From contig CM065174.1 of the NCBI GenBank assembly GCA_033026295.1, forward strand, positions 26,653,720-26,717,719: a stretch of 64,000 nt of DNA. The letters run 5' to 3'. The translations under genes and the position numbers were made by a program. Positions 13,601-28,600 of this stretch are shown here, piece by piece. Within the stretch, counting starts at the first letter, position 1; the number at the start of each line of letters is the position of its first letter. The notes beneath the pieces were generated by a model. That model saw nothing but the letters and a program-made list of their open reading frames with translations. It was not told where the DNA came from and did not search any database. The stretch comes from Channa striata (Eukaryota > Chordata > Actinopteri > Anabantiformes > Channidae).

Positions 13601-16600
13601 TCTATGTTGATGATATTCGCAAGGGCAGTGTTTGACTACAGACAGTTTACTTTATTTTAATATCACATGCAAAGCAGTCCTGGATTCTGTAAAAAAACTG
13701 CCAAGAAGGGAACCTGCATTAGTGCATGTCTTCTCTTTCATAAATTAGATGCTGGATGCCACTAAATCAAAAGTAACGTGTTGGTCCCCTGTCCACAAAT
13801 GACACAACAGCAGCAGGAAACATGGGCATAGCTTTTCACAAAAAAGCCACAAGATAGGAATTGATCATGACCAGGGTTTTCTTCTTTCTGTAGGACGTTT
13901 TTAAGGGGTTGCGCTGACTTTACAAAGGTCTTACGATCTCCCTTTAATGCTTACAAGTCATGTTTGTAATGAAGTTTTCAAGCAAGAGAAATTAATTAGT
14001 CCACTACTTTCGTAAACTGCAGAAGCCTAGTTACAAGGCAACATAAATGGGAATGAGCAGTATTTAGCACATCGGAGGGCAGAATGAAGAATACATAATT
14101 TATGATCCTTTTCTGGGCATGGTCGGTGCAATGCTCAGGCTCTGCCAGTGACATGTTAAAGTGGGCTAGATCTTCCTGCCAACTGGGATCTGGTGGTGAA
14201 ACAACCAGATAGAAGCAGTGAACTGTAGTCCTTGTCGCACTTTTACACTCCTCCTCACTTCCCCTGTACCAAGTCTACATCTTTCACCCGCTCTGCATCC
14301 AGCCTCTCTCTATCCCCGTCTCTGTGTCCCTGGTGTCGGTGAGCTGTGTGGCGACACGTCACAGCTCCTCTAGTGCCCCCTGAATAATGTAATGGGTTTA
14401 GAGGCGACGGCATTAATGAAACATGCAGCCAGGAGCCACATTTCGCAGTTGTGAGGGGAGACGTGTTGTTGGGGTGTAAATTATTCAACTTAAAAATATC
14501 ACAGCAGCCATCACGCCAAGACTAGTGGCAAGAAGCCACCTGCCACCTCTGGCCTGCCACTCTTCCCTTGTCTTCTGCTTTACACTTCCAAGCTACAGCA
14601 CAATGCTGCAAAACCAGTGTCTGCGGCCCAGAGAAGAAAACGGATGAACTCATTTTACTGTTTTCAAAGAAAGTAGTAATATTGAAAAGTTTACAATAAG
14701 TAGCCATGAGCCACGACATTAACGCGTGTGGTTCTCATAGTGATGTAGAAGACAAAGGTCAGCCTGGTCACCCTGAGCAGTGTGCACATGCTGTGTGCAA
14801 ACTCTGTCTATGAAAAAGTTGATAAGTTGGCCACAAAAAGTCATATCTACCAAGTACCATTTTAAATCTTTTACCTAAGTGAAAGTACCGAGCAGATTAA
14901 CTACATTTCACCAAGTACAAACGTGTGCGGCTTTTGTCCTGATTGACTTTCTATCAGGGTAAGTGGTTCACAGAGTGAATCTGCCGGGATGGTTGTCTGT
15001 CTGTGTGTGGCTCTTTGTCTTAGCACCGGGATGGACTGGCAACCTGTCCTGGGTGCACAAAAGAAATGGTTACACATATTGGATGGGTGGAACACATTCT
15101 GAATGTGCTGACAGATGGTCACTCATAATTAGACATCTGCATTTATTAGTTCATAACATTCCTGTATAAAAACCATATGACATGTTTATTCTAAAACCAC
15201 CAGGTGGTATTAATGTTGTGGTTGATTGGTGGATGTACCACTGGTTCCCTTGTTTTGCTGCTCCCCTCCTACACGTCAGGGCCCACTGTGATTTGAACGG
15301 GCACTAACTGGGGGCTGTGGAGGTGCTGGAAAACCAAAACACTGGAGAAGGTTCTGTGAGTCAACGTGAGACCTTTAATACCGACACGTTTGTCCACAAA
15401 CCCCCCAAAAAAATGTTTTATTGAGCTGTCCAAAAAGGCCCATTAGCAACAAAACTTTGACCTAAATAATTTCGTATCATCCTACCTTAGTAACCCTAAT
15501 TAGTAGATAACTAAGCTAAACAGCAATGAATCCTACTGTGTCTTTGAGGGCAAACGAACAGAGCTCTTTGAGCCAACAAGCTTGTTCACCTCTCTCCATC
15601 GCAGAGCCAGCTGTGTGTGAGGGGCCGACAGGCGTCACCTCGACACAGTGAACAGGGAGCTCTTGAGATGACCTGTCCTCTATGTGTTGCCTGCGCACAC
15701 ACAACCACACACTCCACAGAGCAGACGGGACTCAGCGGCACCAACAAGGCCTCCACGGGCTCCAATTAATACCCTAGCCCTTCATATCCCCTCATCTCCA
15801 CATCTTTAAGAGCTGACTACAAATTAAATATTAATGCCGCAGCATAGAAAGAGATAGAAGACTCTTACATGGCTATCAATAATAAAAAACATCCCACAGC
15901 TCATAGTCGCTACTCGGCTGCCATCACAGGCTGACAAAAAGGAAGGTAAAAGGAGAAAACAACGAGGCCCAGAGTCTTAGCTTTCCCTCGGCTTGGGTGG
16001 TGGTGTTTGAGAATGCAACTGGATAGCAAGCAAACAAGGGCTGCAGAGAAATCAAGTTAATGATCACTGCTTGTGGCGCACTGAAATACAATGCAAAAAT
16101 GACCACACAAATATGCCAAAGACAAAACTAAACTTGCAAGGGCAAAACACAAATGTGAAGCATCGCTGTTTACTACAAGACGTTCCTTTAACACAAGATT
16201 TAATGTGACCAAGTGATGAACGACGCATTTCCAGCTTATCAGGGATGTAAAGTACATATTAATTGCTGATGCGACCATTCTAAAAAGTCTAAATGCCATA
16301 TATAGAAACCCAGAAGAAAAAAAAATTTTAAAATCACATTTAGCTTCTAAGACGTAGTTGCAGAGTACAATGAAAAGTAAAGTTCTCCACAGTTCTAATA
16401 TCTACTCAATTTGTAATTTGGAGCTGTGACTTTTTATTCCAATTTGAAGCGTCATTTGAATGTGGAAAAAATTTTGATAAAAGTGGAATGACCTGTTGCA
16501 TTCACCTTTTGCCCTTTCGCTACAAAAAATGGGTGAAAATAGCGGGCAAAGCCGGGCTTGTCACACGCTAAAAAATAATCATGTGCTCAGTGTGCCAAGC

Positions 16601-19600
16601 TTAATTTATGAAAGCAGTTCTATATCATCGTTTCATCTCGATCAGTGTTTGCATTGCTGTGATGGAGAGCTCGGCGTAGTGAAAGTGGGGGTGCATTATG
16701 TGGCTTGCATTTGAAAGATTTGAACGAGTTGTCGGGTCAGTTTATGTGAACATGATTTTTGGAAAATGTGCCACTTATATAAGGTATATTTTAGAGGGCA
16801 TTTCTGTTTCATAGCTGTAGATGGGTTTATACTGATTTTTTGTAGTGTGTATGAGCAGGCTTAGAAATATTCTTGAAATCACTTTTGCTTACATTAATTT
16901 CACTCTTGCCTTTATGACTTTTGCAAGTTAACAAAAAGCGAAGCAGTTATCCTTAACCAAATAAAAGATTTGTGCGTGGGTGTACATTATGACACATTTG
17001 GCTGATGAGTTGTAACATGATTAACCATACAGGGTAAGGGAGCATTCAAACATGGATTTGTCATCTTGCCAGAAGTGTAACTGTATTTTAGTAAAGGTCT
17101 TTCAACCAGTGTTCACACTGATCTTTATGATACATGCACATTTATTTTCTAAATCTGCTGGCTTGAAAAAGCCCATTTCAAACATGCACTGCTTTAAAAT
17201 ACTCTAGAGAAAAGTGAGCTTGTCAGCTTCACGAGTGAATGACCAAGCCTATCGGTTTCCTGTAACATTTGCCACCACAATCCTACTAGGTTGGACCTAC
17301 TGACATTTCAATATTAGTTTTAACACGGGACATAACACCAAGGATGGTTCACCAATGTCTGTATTCAGCAGCTACAACACTGAAAAGATCTGAAAACTGC
17401 AGGACAGGCTCAAATCTCCAACCGATAAAAATGGCAAAACAATCATGAATCTAATCATTGAGATTATACTGCGACCAGATTACAGTCAAGCTTTAAGAGA
17501 AGTTAATGCTGCACTTTAGGGCTGTAAGGTTGCACTTAGCTCACTAAACAAGTCAATACACAATATTAGGTTCGAGACTTTAGAACGTTTTTACAAAACC
17601 TTTAACAGCCAAACAAACGTCATGTTATTTGACTGAAAATTAGAGAAAGGAAGACAATGATCTTGTCATGAACCTTACATCAGTTCTACTTTGTGAGTAT
17701 GAATTATCATATGTAACAAAGACAGATCGATATGCACAGACTATACGAGGTTTTGCAACAAACTCAACTGACTGGGTTCTCATCAGAACTAACAACTGCA
17801 TAAACAAGGCATCAGCTTCTAACTTTGAACTGCGACCTCTCAACTAAACTCTTTTCCAAAAGTTGGAGATTAATAAATTAAAACAATATAAATATAAAAT
17901 CTAAAGAACACTCCAGCTGATTTTTGGAGAGAGCTGTGGTGGTTCTGGTGTCTTTGCCTCACATTGTTGGTGACTTGTCTGCCACAGTGTCGCTGTTTAT
18001 TGGTTCTACCGGTTACCCGAAATGTTGCCGCACACATTTTCTATGTTCATTTCACTTTGTTGTTGCCCTTTGTCACAGCAGATCATCAGTCATTTATTAA
18101 TCTGTGTATTGTGGTACTTTCCGCCTCAGTCGTGGGCGTATGCTAATGAAACTGTGAGGACCATTAACACTAGGTGAGTGACTGATGTGTGAATTACACA
18201 AATGTTGTGTCTTGTTTTAACACTCCTACGCTGTTAACTGTATCATGAGTGCATTGAACAGTATCCTGTATCAAACCAAATCATAAGTTGGCTGAATCAT
18301 TACACCCCAAGTATAGATTATTATGTTTATTATGTTTATTGACCAAACTCACACGTACTGAGTTTAAACATAGACGATGATCAATTAAATCCACTTGGTC
18401 CTCGGTAGGTTAAAGTGACAAGTGAGCTACAATGAACATCAGTTATTCATGAGCAAAAATGCATAACAAACAAAGGCCGCGTGTCTGAGCGCACTCTCAG
18501 AAGCACACTCATTAACTGAAAGAGGATACGGCATTTAACAAGTGCCTGAAAAGTACCTCCATTGATTAGTAGTGATCTGTTGTAACACATGACACCACCG
18601 ACATCTGCTTCTTACCACTAGGATCTTTTGGAAACCGTCTAACAACAAAAGCAGATGATGTGGCTTCACATCGTGGTCTCCAACACCCCCCAGTGGTATA
18701 ATGTGGGTGGAAGTTAATGTTCCAACAGCAAAGAATCCACTTCCTCTCACAACTAAAATTTGTCATTTTGAATGGAAGTGTTAAAGAAAAACTACACATT
18801 CTGATGCAGCCACAAATCCTCTAAAAAATAAAACTAAAAATGTATACACAGTGAAATGAAAAAGCTGAAACATATTGTGTATGTATCTAAATAGGCCGTA
18901 AGAAATACATACTTTCATGACAATTTGATCATTTGTTTCTTTTAATATGAAACATTAACCAGCTTGGGGCCTGACAGGTTCACACTATATTAATGGTAAT
19001 TTACGTGACAAAGTTTGTATTGCACGTTCCAAGCGACAATGTGCTTTTCAGAGGTGAAAATGACTCACTCACATGTTTAGACTTAAGAGAGATAATCTAA
19101 CAATACACACCAGCCCAAACGCCGTTACTCTAACTTGGATTGTGAGAAAACATCCAGGAATTCTACTCAGTCAACATTGCATATTGTGGCTGCGTTAAAA
19201 AGAATTTTGTAAGATTGTCTGTGCTGTTAATAGCTGGGTCAATCTTTAAACTTTTAGGTATTTATTTTAAACACCACATATACCTATCAAAGTTAAATAT
19301 TATCAACAGTAGCCAGCATGAGACAGATAATATGTGACAAAGTCCTTTTCCGTCACTGTATGATTTCATTGCCTAGATTTCCTGTTCCAGAGGTATGTTT
19401 ACCTTGTAAGATGGCAGGAAGCAGAGCACACCCTTTCCCACAACCTGGCACACGTGGAGCAGCAGGGCACCCACTTCATCTTGAAAGGCAAATGTTTCAG
19501 CATGTTGGAAGGTGGCACAGAGTTTCCTGCCCTGGGGTCCTGCACCGACAGTCCCCACCCAAACCTAAAGAGAGGACAAGAAAGAAAGCCAAGACTCACA

Positions 19601-22600
19601 ATATGAATATGCTCGATATGATAAACGTACAGTGGCATCATTGTGTCAGCCCAAAAAAATGTATTACTGAAGTCCCAAAACCAAATACCTCCTGGTGTTT
19701 ATCTCAGGGCCACACTGACACACAATGACTGCATTTGCTTGCACGTGACTGCGTTGCTCAGAGAAATCAGCATTCTCACATAAACAGTGTTTTCAAATTC
19801 ACACATACATGCAGCAGAAGAGTAGCCTGATTTCTCCTCCACCTTGGACGTCTGTGGAAACCTGGCTCACAGATTTTAAATGTACAGTGTCACAAAACGC
19901 TGCTTTCTGACTTTTCTTTTTTGTTTGTTCGTGTCACTGCAGAGCGAGGAGAAAAGAAAATAGGGAGTGGAGATACATGCAGGTGACAGACAGCACAAAC
20001 TGTTTGAATTTTAAAAAAATAACTTATTTAGACTTCCAGAAGTCACTTTATGTTAGGCAGACTTCAGAGACACAGCGTTTTAACATCGATTCAACGTTGC
20101 CCCCTGTGGTCTTTCCTTTTATTCATTCTTTTACTCAGTTGCATGTCCCTGTCTGAAGCCTTTTGGTCACATGTGCAATTGCAAAAAGCTGATTATAAAC
20201 CTGGTGACGTGTATACGTGGCAAAAAAATCTGCGTTCTCCAACAGAAATCTCCCTGGGGAAATCAGGTTTCCCTAATCCCCAATTTTGATTTTTGGATCA
20301 CCCTTCCCAGGAAAGGCGACTGTAACCTGGTTCCTTAAATCCATGTAAATGCACTGAGTAACACAAAGAGAAAATACAAGGTAAGGGAGAAATGTGTAAA
20401 CTGACATCATCTTTGTATCAACCACCTGCAGTCAACTGGGTTATAGTATGATACAGCAGTTTGTTCTTGTAAATCCACTCACTAGGTTTGGTTTAAACTG
20501 CTACAAAGTGCTTACGTTGCCACATTCCTTAAAGTCTTTACTAATATTTTCTACTATTACCACATAGATGCTAAACCCAACTGTGGATTTTCTTGACCTA
20601 TGTTTGGTTAGCTATCAGACAGCAGCTTTAACTTGCTTGTCTGTGCCATAGAACTGTAGAAACACATCAGCCAGACACCCAGCTCTACGATATTTCAGAA
20701 GCACAAATTACTATAGAAGTTGTCCAAACTGATGAGAGTCGCTATAAAGCCAAATGAGAGGTCACGCATGGGCAGTTGACACATCACGGTACAAGGAAAT
20801 TCAAAGTATTTAGGGTAAGGTTTGTTAAAAGTACAAGAACCAAACATTGGTGTGGTGATTCACGTCACGGCAACTGACCTGGGACTTGTTGATGACATGG
20901 TTGGCCTCTAGCTTGATAGAAAAATCTACCCCAAGTTCAGAGGAGAAGGAGCCCATGGGTGACAGAGTTCCTGAAGTCAGCACGATGCTGCGTACTGACC
21001 CACTTAAGTCAGAGAAAGCCTGGCACATGAATACAGAAATACATTAAACCTCCAAAAGAAGAAGAGAGTAGAGAACAAAGATTTTCTATGTTGAACATTT
21101 CACGGCACTTGACTTTAAATGTAGAGATGTACAAAACCATTGATTTATTTCTTTTCATGGACGTCAGTAACGGACGTGCGAGAACCTGACATGTAAGCTC
21201 ACCACGGCAGGGTTGAGGCACCAGAAGCTAAGGGTCAGGACCTCTGTCTTGACTCGGATGCTCTGACGTTGTCTGTGACGTGGTCGGACAATAAATCCCC
21301 GAGCATCAGGGACATCAGGCGGGACCTGGTTTGTCCAAGCATAGCTCTTCTGCAGTGCTACACGGTAGTCATCAGCAAATCTACAGTCACACAGCAAACA
21401 AAAGAGCAACTTTTCAGTTCTAGAACAGTTCACCTGTGGCACTGGCATTACTTGGGATCCCGTAAAGTTCCCTCGGTTGTTGCTGACCTACAGTTGTCCC
21501 TGTAGAGGAAGTCCAGAACCATGAAGAGGTTTTTGAGGACAGTAGACGTAGCAGAGCTGATGGTTGGGACCTCCACCATCTCCTCTTTACCATTAGCGAG
21601 CCCAACACGTTCCTCCTTTTCAAGCACTGCTGCCAGTTTTTGCTGTCACACAGAAAAACAGTGTGAGACGGATTAAAGTCGCAGATATAAGTTGAGCAGG
21701 TTTAACTAAACAAGCCGCTGTGTAGAAGATACAGTTGCTTAAAAAATCATGCCACAGCAATCAGTAGATACTTAATATATAAGACACTCAATTACGGCAA
21801 AAAGCAAAGTCACATTTATTTTCTTCAAAATTGTGATCGCAATTATTTGACTTAATTACATCAGCCTGTGAGAACCATGAACTCCAGACAACGTAGGACT
21901 CACGCATTTTCTGGAGTTGCATTTCACACAGAGGTGGTTCTGTGGGAGAGGAGCTGCCTGACTACGTGAAAGGATCTTAACAGGCCTAACAAGCAAGTGA
22001 ACCATCTCGCTGTGTAGAATCTTTGGCTGTGCTAAATGTGCAGCTGCTTTGAGCAACTGGTGAGTGGCAAAAGGACTCCGCCGTAAATGAAAGGGCTGCA
22101 CATTCATAACACAATTCAAGACACGAGCAACAGCACGAAACAGTAAGGGCAAAATTATTGTTTCATCTCAATCAGTGTGTGATTATAATCGTTGGAAGCA
22201 ATAATCATAGTAGAAATCAGTTAATTGCACAGCCCTGACATGACTTTGACTTTTATAAATACTAATAATAATATTAAAACTGGCCAGGTTAAAAAGCTGA
22301 CACAAAACCCGACAACAGCCCAGCTAGGCGTTGCCCTGGCGTCAACTAGCTGCCCGCATCAGGCTGGAGGCCTAAACACCAGTGCTAGCAGTTCTCTTGG
22401 TTTACAGCAGCACGTTAGGATAATGCAGATGCCTGCACAATGTTTGCCCGTCACAGCAACTCATGATGACAAATTAATATCCAAGAATCCCTTTGCTTCA
22501 TGTTTTATATTAGACTCTGCGTGTGCGTGTTAGGGGCATCTACCGTAAAGAGTGTGGGTCACTTGCACAGTGTTATTCTTTATAATGTCTACAATATGTG

Positions 22601-25600
22601 AAATGACAACTGCCTTGCTAATGATGATTTGCTTTTGCATTGCACATTACGGAAATAGTGGAAAAGAGTATATCATTTAATAAATACAAATATTTTACTT
22701 GTTTTGTCTCAAGTCAGAAGTCTAAAGGAAGGCAAAGATATAAGTTATACCTTCAAAAGAGTAAAAGTATCAGCAGTGACACCCATGCTGTGAAAGATGT
22801 CCAGGGTATCTTTTCCACTCCAGACTTTACTAGCAGCCTCATATCCCCGATCACACATCTGGCTTTGGCTCTCCTGGATCCAGCTACGCAAAAGGACACC
22901 CAGCTTAACATTAATGATGAAAACAACGGACAGAAAATTTCAGACACTGAATCTTGTTACTAACTTGATAAGGCTATAACAGAAGTTTCTGAGTGGCTCA
23001 TGTCCGGAGGGTCTGATGTTGGAGTTAACCATGCCGTCCAGCTCATCCCTTGACATCAGCAGACTGTTGTGATCCAAAGTAAAGCTGGCACTCTCCCGGG
23101 CACAGTCCTCAATGTTGTGGGCTTCATCCAGTACCACGATTTGGCCCTCAAGGTTGATGTCCATCTGGGGAAGACGGACAGTGAATTGTGAGCCAACGAC
23201 AGAAGAATATGGCACAGATAATCTAGGTTTAAAGAAAATTAAACCAGCACCTTGTGTCCGAGTTTGTTTTGGTGCAACAACACATTCTGTTATTACCAGA
23301 ACTCTTTCCAGTTATTACCAACCAGTCTTTCAGTGTGTGACCCACCGTTTACCAAGTCATCGTGTTTGTATACCTTCCACACATTTACTAAGGTGTTCGA
23401 AATCCATGTCATGTGTTGCTTTCTCTCCTGACAACTTTGTCCTAAAATTCCTGAAATCTTTGAAACCTACTTACACTCTCTCTTATCATTGGATCCAGCA
23501 GATAGTTATATGGGCAGAAAACGATGAAGGCACCCTGTAGAAGTTCACGGGCAGCGTAGTAAGAGCATGAACGGAGCCTTTTGCCCAATCTCACCAGGTC
23601 CTCAATATCCCATGCTTGATTCAGTCCGTGAACCTGCTGTAGTGTACACTGGTCGCGCATCCTCTGCACACCGTGATAGAAGCGACATGACTTGCCCTGT
23701 AACATACATATTTTTAAAATACAAACAAACAATGGCATTAAATAATGTACGGTGTGGCAGTCAACCACACAACATGCAACTGGGATAAAAAGTTGCTCAA
23801 ACTAAATTTGGCCTCTGCCACAAAGGTAAACCTACATGGAATTTCCAGACACTGTCAAGGGATAGAGAAAATTAATTCATCAAGCTTTAAAAAAATCTAA
23901 AGTTGTTGTTTTTAACTTAAATCCACGGAGCTTTAAAATGCGTTGCATAAGAATTTCTTGTATTTGAGACGCAGCCTTTCCATATCTTGACACTCGGTGA
24001 ATGCAAGACAAATGCAACATCTCATGTAAAAAGAGCCAATTTCTCTGTCAGTGGAGGTGCCTGCTTTAGATGTTCACCCTGTTCTTTATGAAAGACACGG
24101 CTTGAGGTGACACGGTCACATACATACTGTTCAAAAGTGCAGGCCATAACATCCCCCCGCCCAAAAAAACAAAAAACTCTCTGGATAAAATGGTCTACCC
24201 CTCACAATGGTGTAAACCTGGATACTTCGCTGACACTGAACCCTGTCTGCTTGGCAACATGGGATTTGGGGGATTAACAGCCACCACAGTCACATTTAAA
24301 GAAGTCAGGACATACCTGACACACCTCAGTCCCTTTTAGACTGCTTTGTGCCCGTAGACCTTGCTGAGTTAACTTCAACTATTATGGCATCTAAACCAAC
24401 AACATGTCTGCTAGACCCTATTCCAGTTAGACTGCTCAAAGATGCTCTACCCTTATTAGACACGTTCGTATTAGATATCATTAATCTATCTTTACAAACA
24501 GGATATGTACCAAAGGCCTATAAGGTAGCTGTAATCAAACCTCTTAAAAAAACCTAGTCTGGATCCAGGTGTCTTAGCCAATTACAGACCAATATCCAAT
24601 CTCCCCTTTATTTCTAAAATACTTGAAAAAGTAGTTGTAAAGCAATTATGTGACCACCTGCGCAGAAACGATTTGTTTGAAGAATTTCAGTCAGGATTTA
24701 GAGTTCATCATAGCACAGAAACCGCACTGATTAAAGTCACCAACGATCTTCTTCTGGCTTCAGATAACGGACTTGTCTCTATACTAGTTCTGCTAGATCT
24801 TAGTGCTGCATTTGACACCATTGATCACAGAATATTATTACAGAGACTAGAATATGTAATTGGAATTAAAGGAACAGCACTAAATTGGTTTAAATCGTAT
24901 CTATCAGATAGATTCCAATTTGTTCATGTTAATGATGAATCTTCCACATACACAAAAGTTATTTATGGAATTCCACAAGGCTCTGTGTTGGGACCGCTAA
25001 TTTTTATGTCTCCCCTTGGCAACATTAGAAAACACAACTTTTACTGCTACGCTGATGACACGCAGTTATATCGATCTATGAAACCTGATGAAACAAACTA
25101 ATTAATCAAACTACAAGCATGTCTAAAAGACATAAGGGACCGGATGATGAATAATTTCCTTCTTCTAAACTCAGATAAAAGTGAAGTTATTGTATTTGGG
25201 CCTAAAAGTTTAAGAAACATGTTTTCTAACCATATCGTTACTGTAGATGACGTGACTCTTGCCCCCAGTAGTACTGCAAGGCATCTCTGAGTCATTTTTG
25301 ACCAGGATTTGTCATTTACCTCACACATAAAACAAATCTCTAGAACAGCCTTCTTCCACCTATGGAACATTGCCAAAATTAGGAGCATCCTGTCTCAAAG
25401 CGATACTGAAAAACTGGTCCATGCATTCGTTACTTCTAGATTGGACTATTGTAATTCTCTACTTTCAGGCTGCCCCAGTAACTCTCTAAAAAGCCTCCAA
25501 TTAATCCAAAATGCTGCAGCAAGATGCTGACTGGGATTGGTAAGAGAGATCATATTTCACCTTCATTAGCTTCTCTCCATTGGCTTCCAATTAAATGCAT

Positions 25601-28600
25601 AATAGAATTTAAAACCCTTCTTCTTACCTATAAAGCTCTAAACGGTCAAGCCCCATCATATTTAAAAGATCTCCTAGTAACATATCATCCTAATAGACCA
25701 CTTCGGCCCCAAAATGCAGGCCTACTTGTGGTTCCCACAGTTTTAAAAGGTACCGTAAATTCTGGACTATAGAGCGCACCTAAATTTAAGCCGCACCCGC
25801 TAAAATTTAAAAGAAATATATATTTTGTCACATATAAACCGCATCGGACTATAAGCCGCCAATATCCAGGCTGAGAAATAAGATATTTACATAGAAAGAT
25901 TTTGTACCATAAGTGTTTATTCATACACCTGAACCTGAATGGTGCCTGTAACACGGCAGTAAAAGCGCTGATGTTTGCTGTTGTGCGTCTTGGGTTGCAT
26001 GCGCTAAGAATAAAAACTGGCACTTCCATCTACAGCGCCCATCTGAGGGCTGCAGAAAAATTCATAGAAAAGCCGCATCTCTGTAAAAGCCGCATGGTTC
26101 AAAACGTCGGAAAAAAGTAGCGGCTTATAGTCCGGAAAATACGGTATAATGGGAGCCAGAGCCTTTAGCTATCAAGCTCCTCTTCTGTGGAACCAGCTCC
26201 CAGTCCAGATTCGGGAAGCAGACACCCTCTCTACTTTTAAAACGGCTCAAAACCTTCCTTTTCAATAAAGCTTATAAGTTATACTCATGCTGCTATAGGC
26301 TTAGACTGCTGGGGGACTCTGCACTGTGCCACTTCCTCTTCTCTTCATTCACTCCTCTCACCCCACATTTATAATGTCACCACTGTATGACATTAACTCT
26401 GTATCTTCTTTGTCCGGTTTTATTATGTAAGGTGCCTTGAGATGACCTTGTTGTAAATTGGCGCTATATAAATAAAGTTGAATTGAATTGAATTGAATAC
26501 CACAGCGAGTTAAAACTGCTGACACCTTCAGATTAACAGTGGGTGTTTTTGTGTATAAATCACTTTGTGTCTGTACAGTAGGTAACCTGACGCTCCTGCG
26601 GTGAAGATACAAAGCGTCAGTCACACTAGCTGCAATGAGGCGCTATCACTGCACAGGATAGTACATATGTCAAAGTCAGACTATTGCCATGAGAGGCCAA
26701 CACTTCAAATGAGCTTAATTGTTTTCATTCCAGCAAGCGACTCAAACTAAGCGTGAAGGGTAACGAATGTCTCATGTCGCTTAAAGGGGGGAAGAAAGCA
26801 TGTTCAATGGCTTTTAAAATTCAAAGCTAGACTAAATTTGAACACTGTAGCAGCATAATCGTTGCACCAAGGTTACACTTGAAGACGTTTTCTCTGATAG
26901 TAGCTGCCTTTGGTTTATAGCACATAGTGCGAGGTCATTAGTGAGAGAGAAACCTCCTGGGATGAAAATGCTGTAATTAAAGTTTGCATTGTAATTCACC
27001 ACATGCTGCACCTGGAGTTTTCTCCACCCGAGTTAGGTTTAGATGCAGCACTTCAAGTGTTATGCCAACTGCCAAAAGAAGTCTTGTGTGGTTGCTGTAG
27101 AACAGTGTTTTGGGGGCAGTACTCCCCCTTCTGCCAATGTTGCCAATCTACAATAAAAGATACTTATGACAGGCAGACATCAATGAAATAGTGCTACAAT
27201 AGCTGAATATTCTGCCAGTCCCAATGATTGTGGATAGGCAGGACAAAACGTCTACAGAGTCACATTGTTGTCACTTCTAGTAACTTGGTAGATGCCTGGG
27301 GGAAAAATGTAAAATAAAAACAAAAAACAAAAAAAACAATTCTGTAAAAAGGTTTTGAAGGCTTGAACAAGTGAGCTTGTTATTTTTTAGAGAGTTTCAA
27401 GCAAATGCAAAGAACATTTGTTAATAAAAACACATTTTATGTGAGTGTGTGTATGGGAGTACTCATTCTCACATCCTTGGCGTCCAGCAGGTCCTTGCAG
27501 CGCTCGTTGCGGTTGGAGTGAGGCATGACTTCTGGGTTGACACAGGTGTGATCTCTACTGGATAAGATGGTCATTGGCACACGGGAATAAACGGTGCGTT
27601 TCAGCTCGTGGGCAATCTGAGTTATCTGTTTGTGTGTGCGAGTGCCAAAGTAGATCTTAGGAATCTCCCTTTTTCCATCTTTGCCACCTTTGTCCTTCAC
27701 GCTCTCTTTGGATGAATGACATGGGCACTTGGAGCAGGGTTCTAGGGACTAAGTGAAGAAAGAAAACAAACACTCAGAAGACATTTATAGCCAGCCTTCA
27801 GTACATAATGTACAGTACCCGAGTTCCAGACCTGCTTTTGTTAGTGGGACACAATTCTTATGCCATAGACCAACATAACATTAATCATGCTTGTGTTCCA
27901 TAAAGCTCTTCCTGCTTTTTACAATTTTTCCAACTAGAATACGACTCCACTGCATGTGATTCGCTCCGGCATTGTTTTAGTCGTCATCCAAAAACATAAA
28001 GTTGTTCCTGCCAACATGGATCACGGTTGTTTTTATCTATGCTGTTTTAAGAAAAACAAGAAGTGTGTGAAAATGTTCCGCATATTCCTTTTGAGAGATC
28101 ATGCAATAAGCAGGTCGTGGCTGACGGCAATCGTGGGCATAATATACCATTTGCAGACTGTTACACATATGTAAAGACTATATTTCAAAAGTAGATGCTG
28201 TGAAAAAAGTCAGAAGGCTGTAACATTATCAAAGTACTGCTCCGTATGAAGCCACTCTCTGAACCAGCGACAATGTCAGGACCATCTTAACTGGGCCAAG
28301 GAGAAAAAGATTGTACCAACAGCTGTCCATTGTTGATCTAGCTAATAGTAACATTTTAGTTTTATAGTAGAGTGCAAGTTAAACGGTCCATGCAGATCAC
28401 CTAAATATGATGGGCTACCTAACCCTAAAAATTATCTTTACGTGGGGCGGGATGAAAGCTTCCTGCCACAGACTCAGTGCTGGCAGCAGTGCAGAGATGT
28501 TTAGTGAGGCTTAATCTTCTGACCACTTTAAGAGCATTGGTTTGCGCCTTTATTAGCATGCTTTTTATTGTAATTTATTGTAATTTGAATGCGACTGCCT

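Larger units (their letters stand above)
10666..19402. other. brip1 intron 13 remainder, non-coding
   Basis: Part of the 9.96-kb brip1 intron between exons 13 and 14. Recognised in it: an L2 3'-end fragment (12617-12827) and a small repeat fragment (14975-15065). Stretches around 11830-12010 and 15740-16000 are repeat-free and rich in homeobox-, AP-1- and GATA-like words, so they could be regulatory. No exon on either strand was supported. Confidence 0.5.

Noticed and set aside
19318..19728. 136-codon plus-strand open frame
   Set aside because: Antisense shadow of brip1 exon 13 with no conserved features.
23112..23540. 142-codon plus-strand open frame
   Set aside because: Antisense to brip1 exons 7-8 and their intron; no coding signature.
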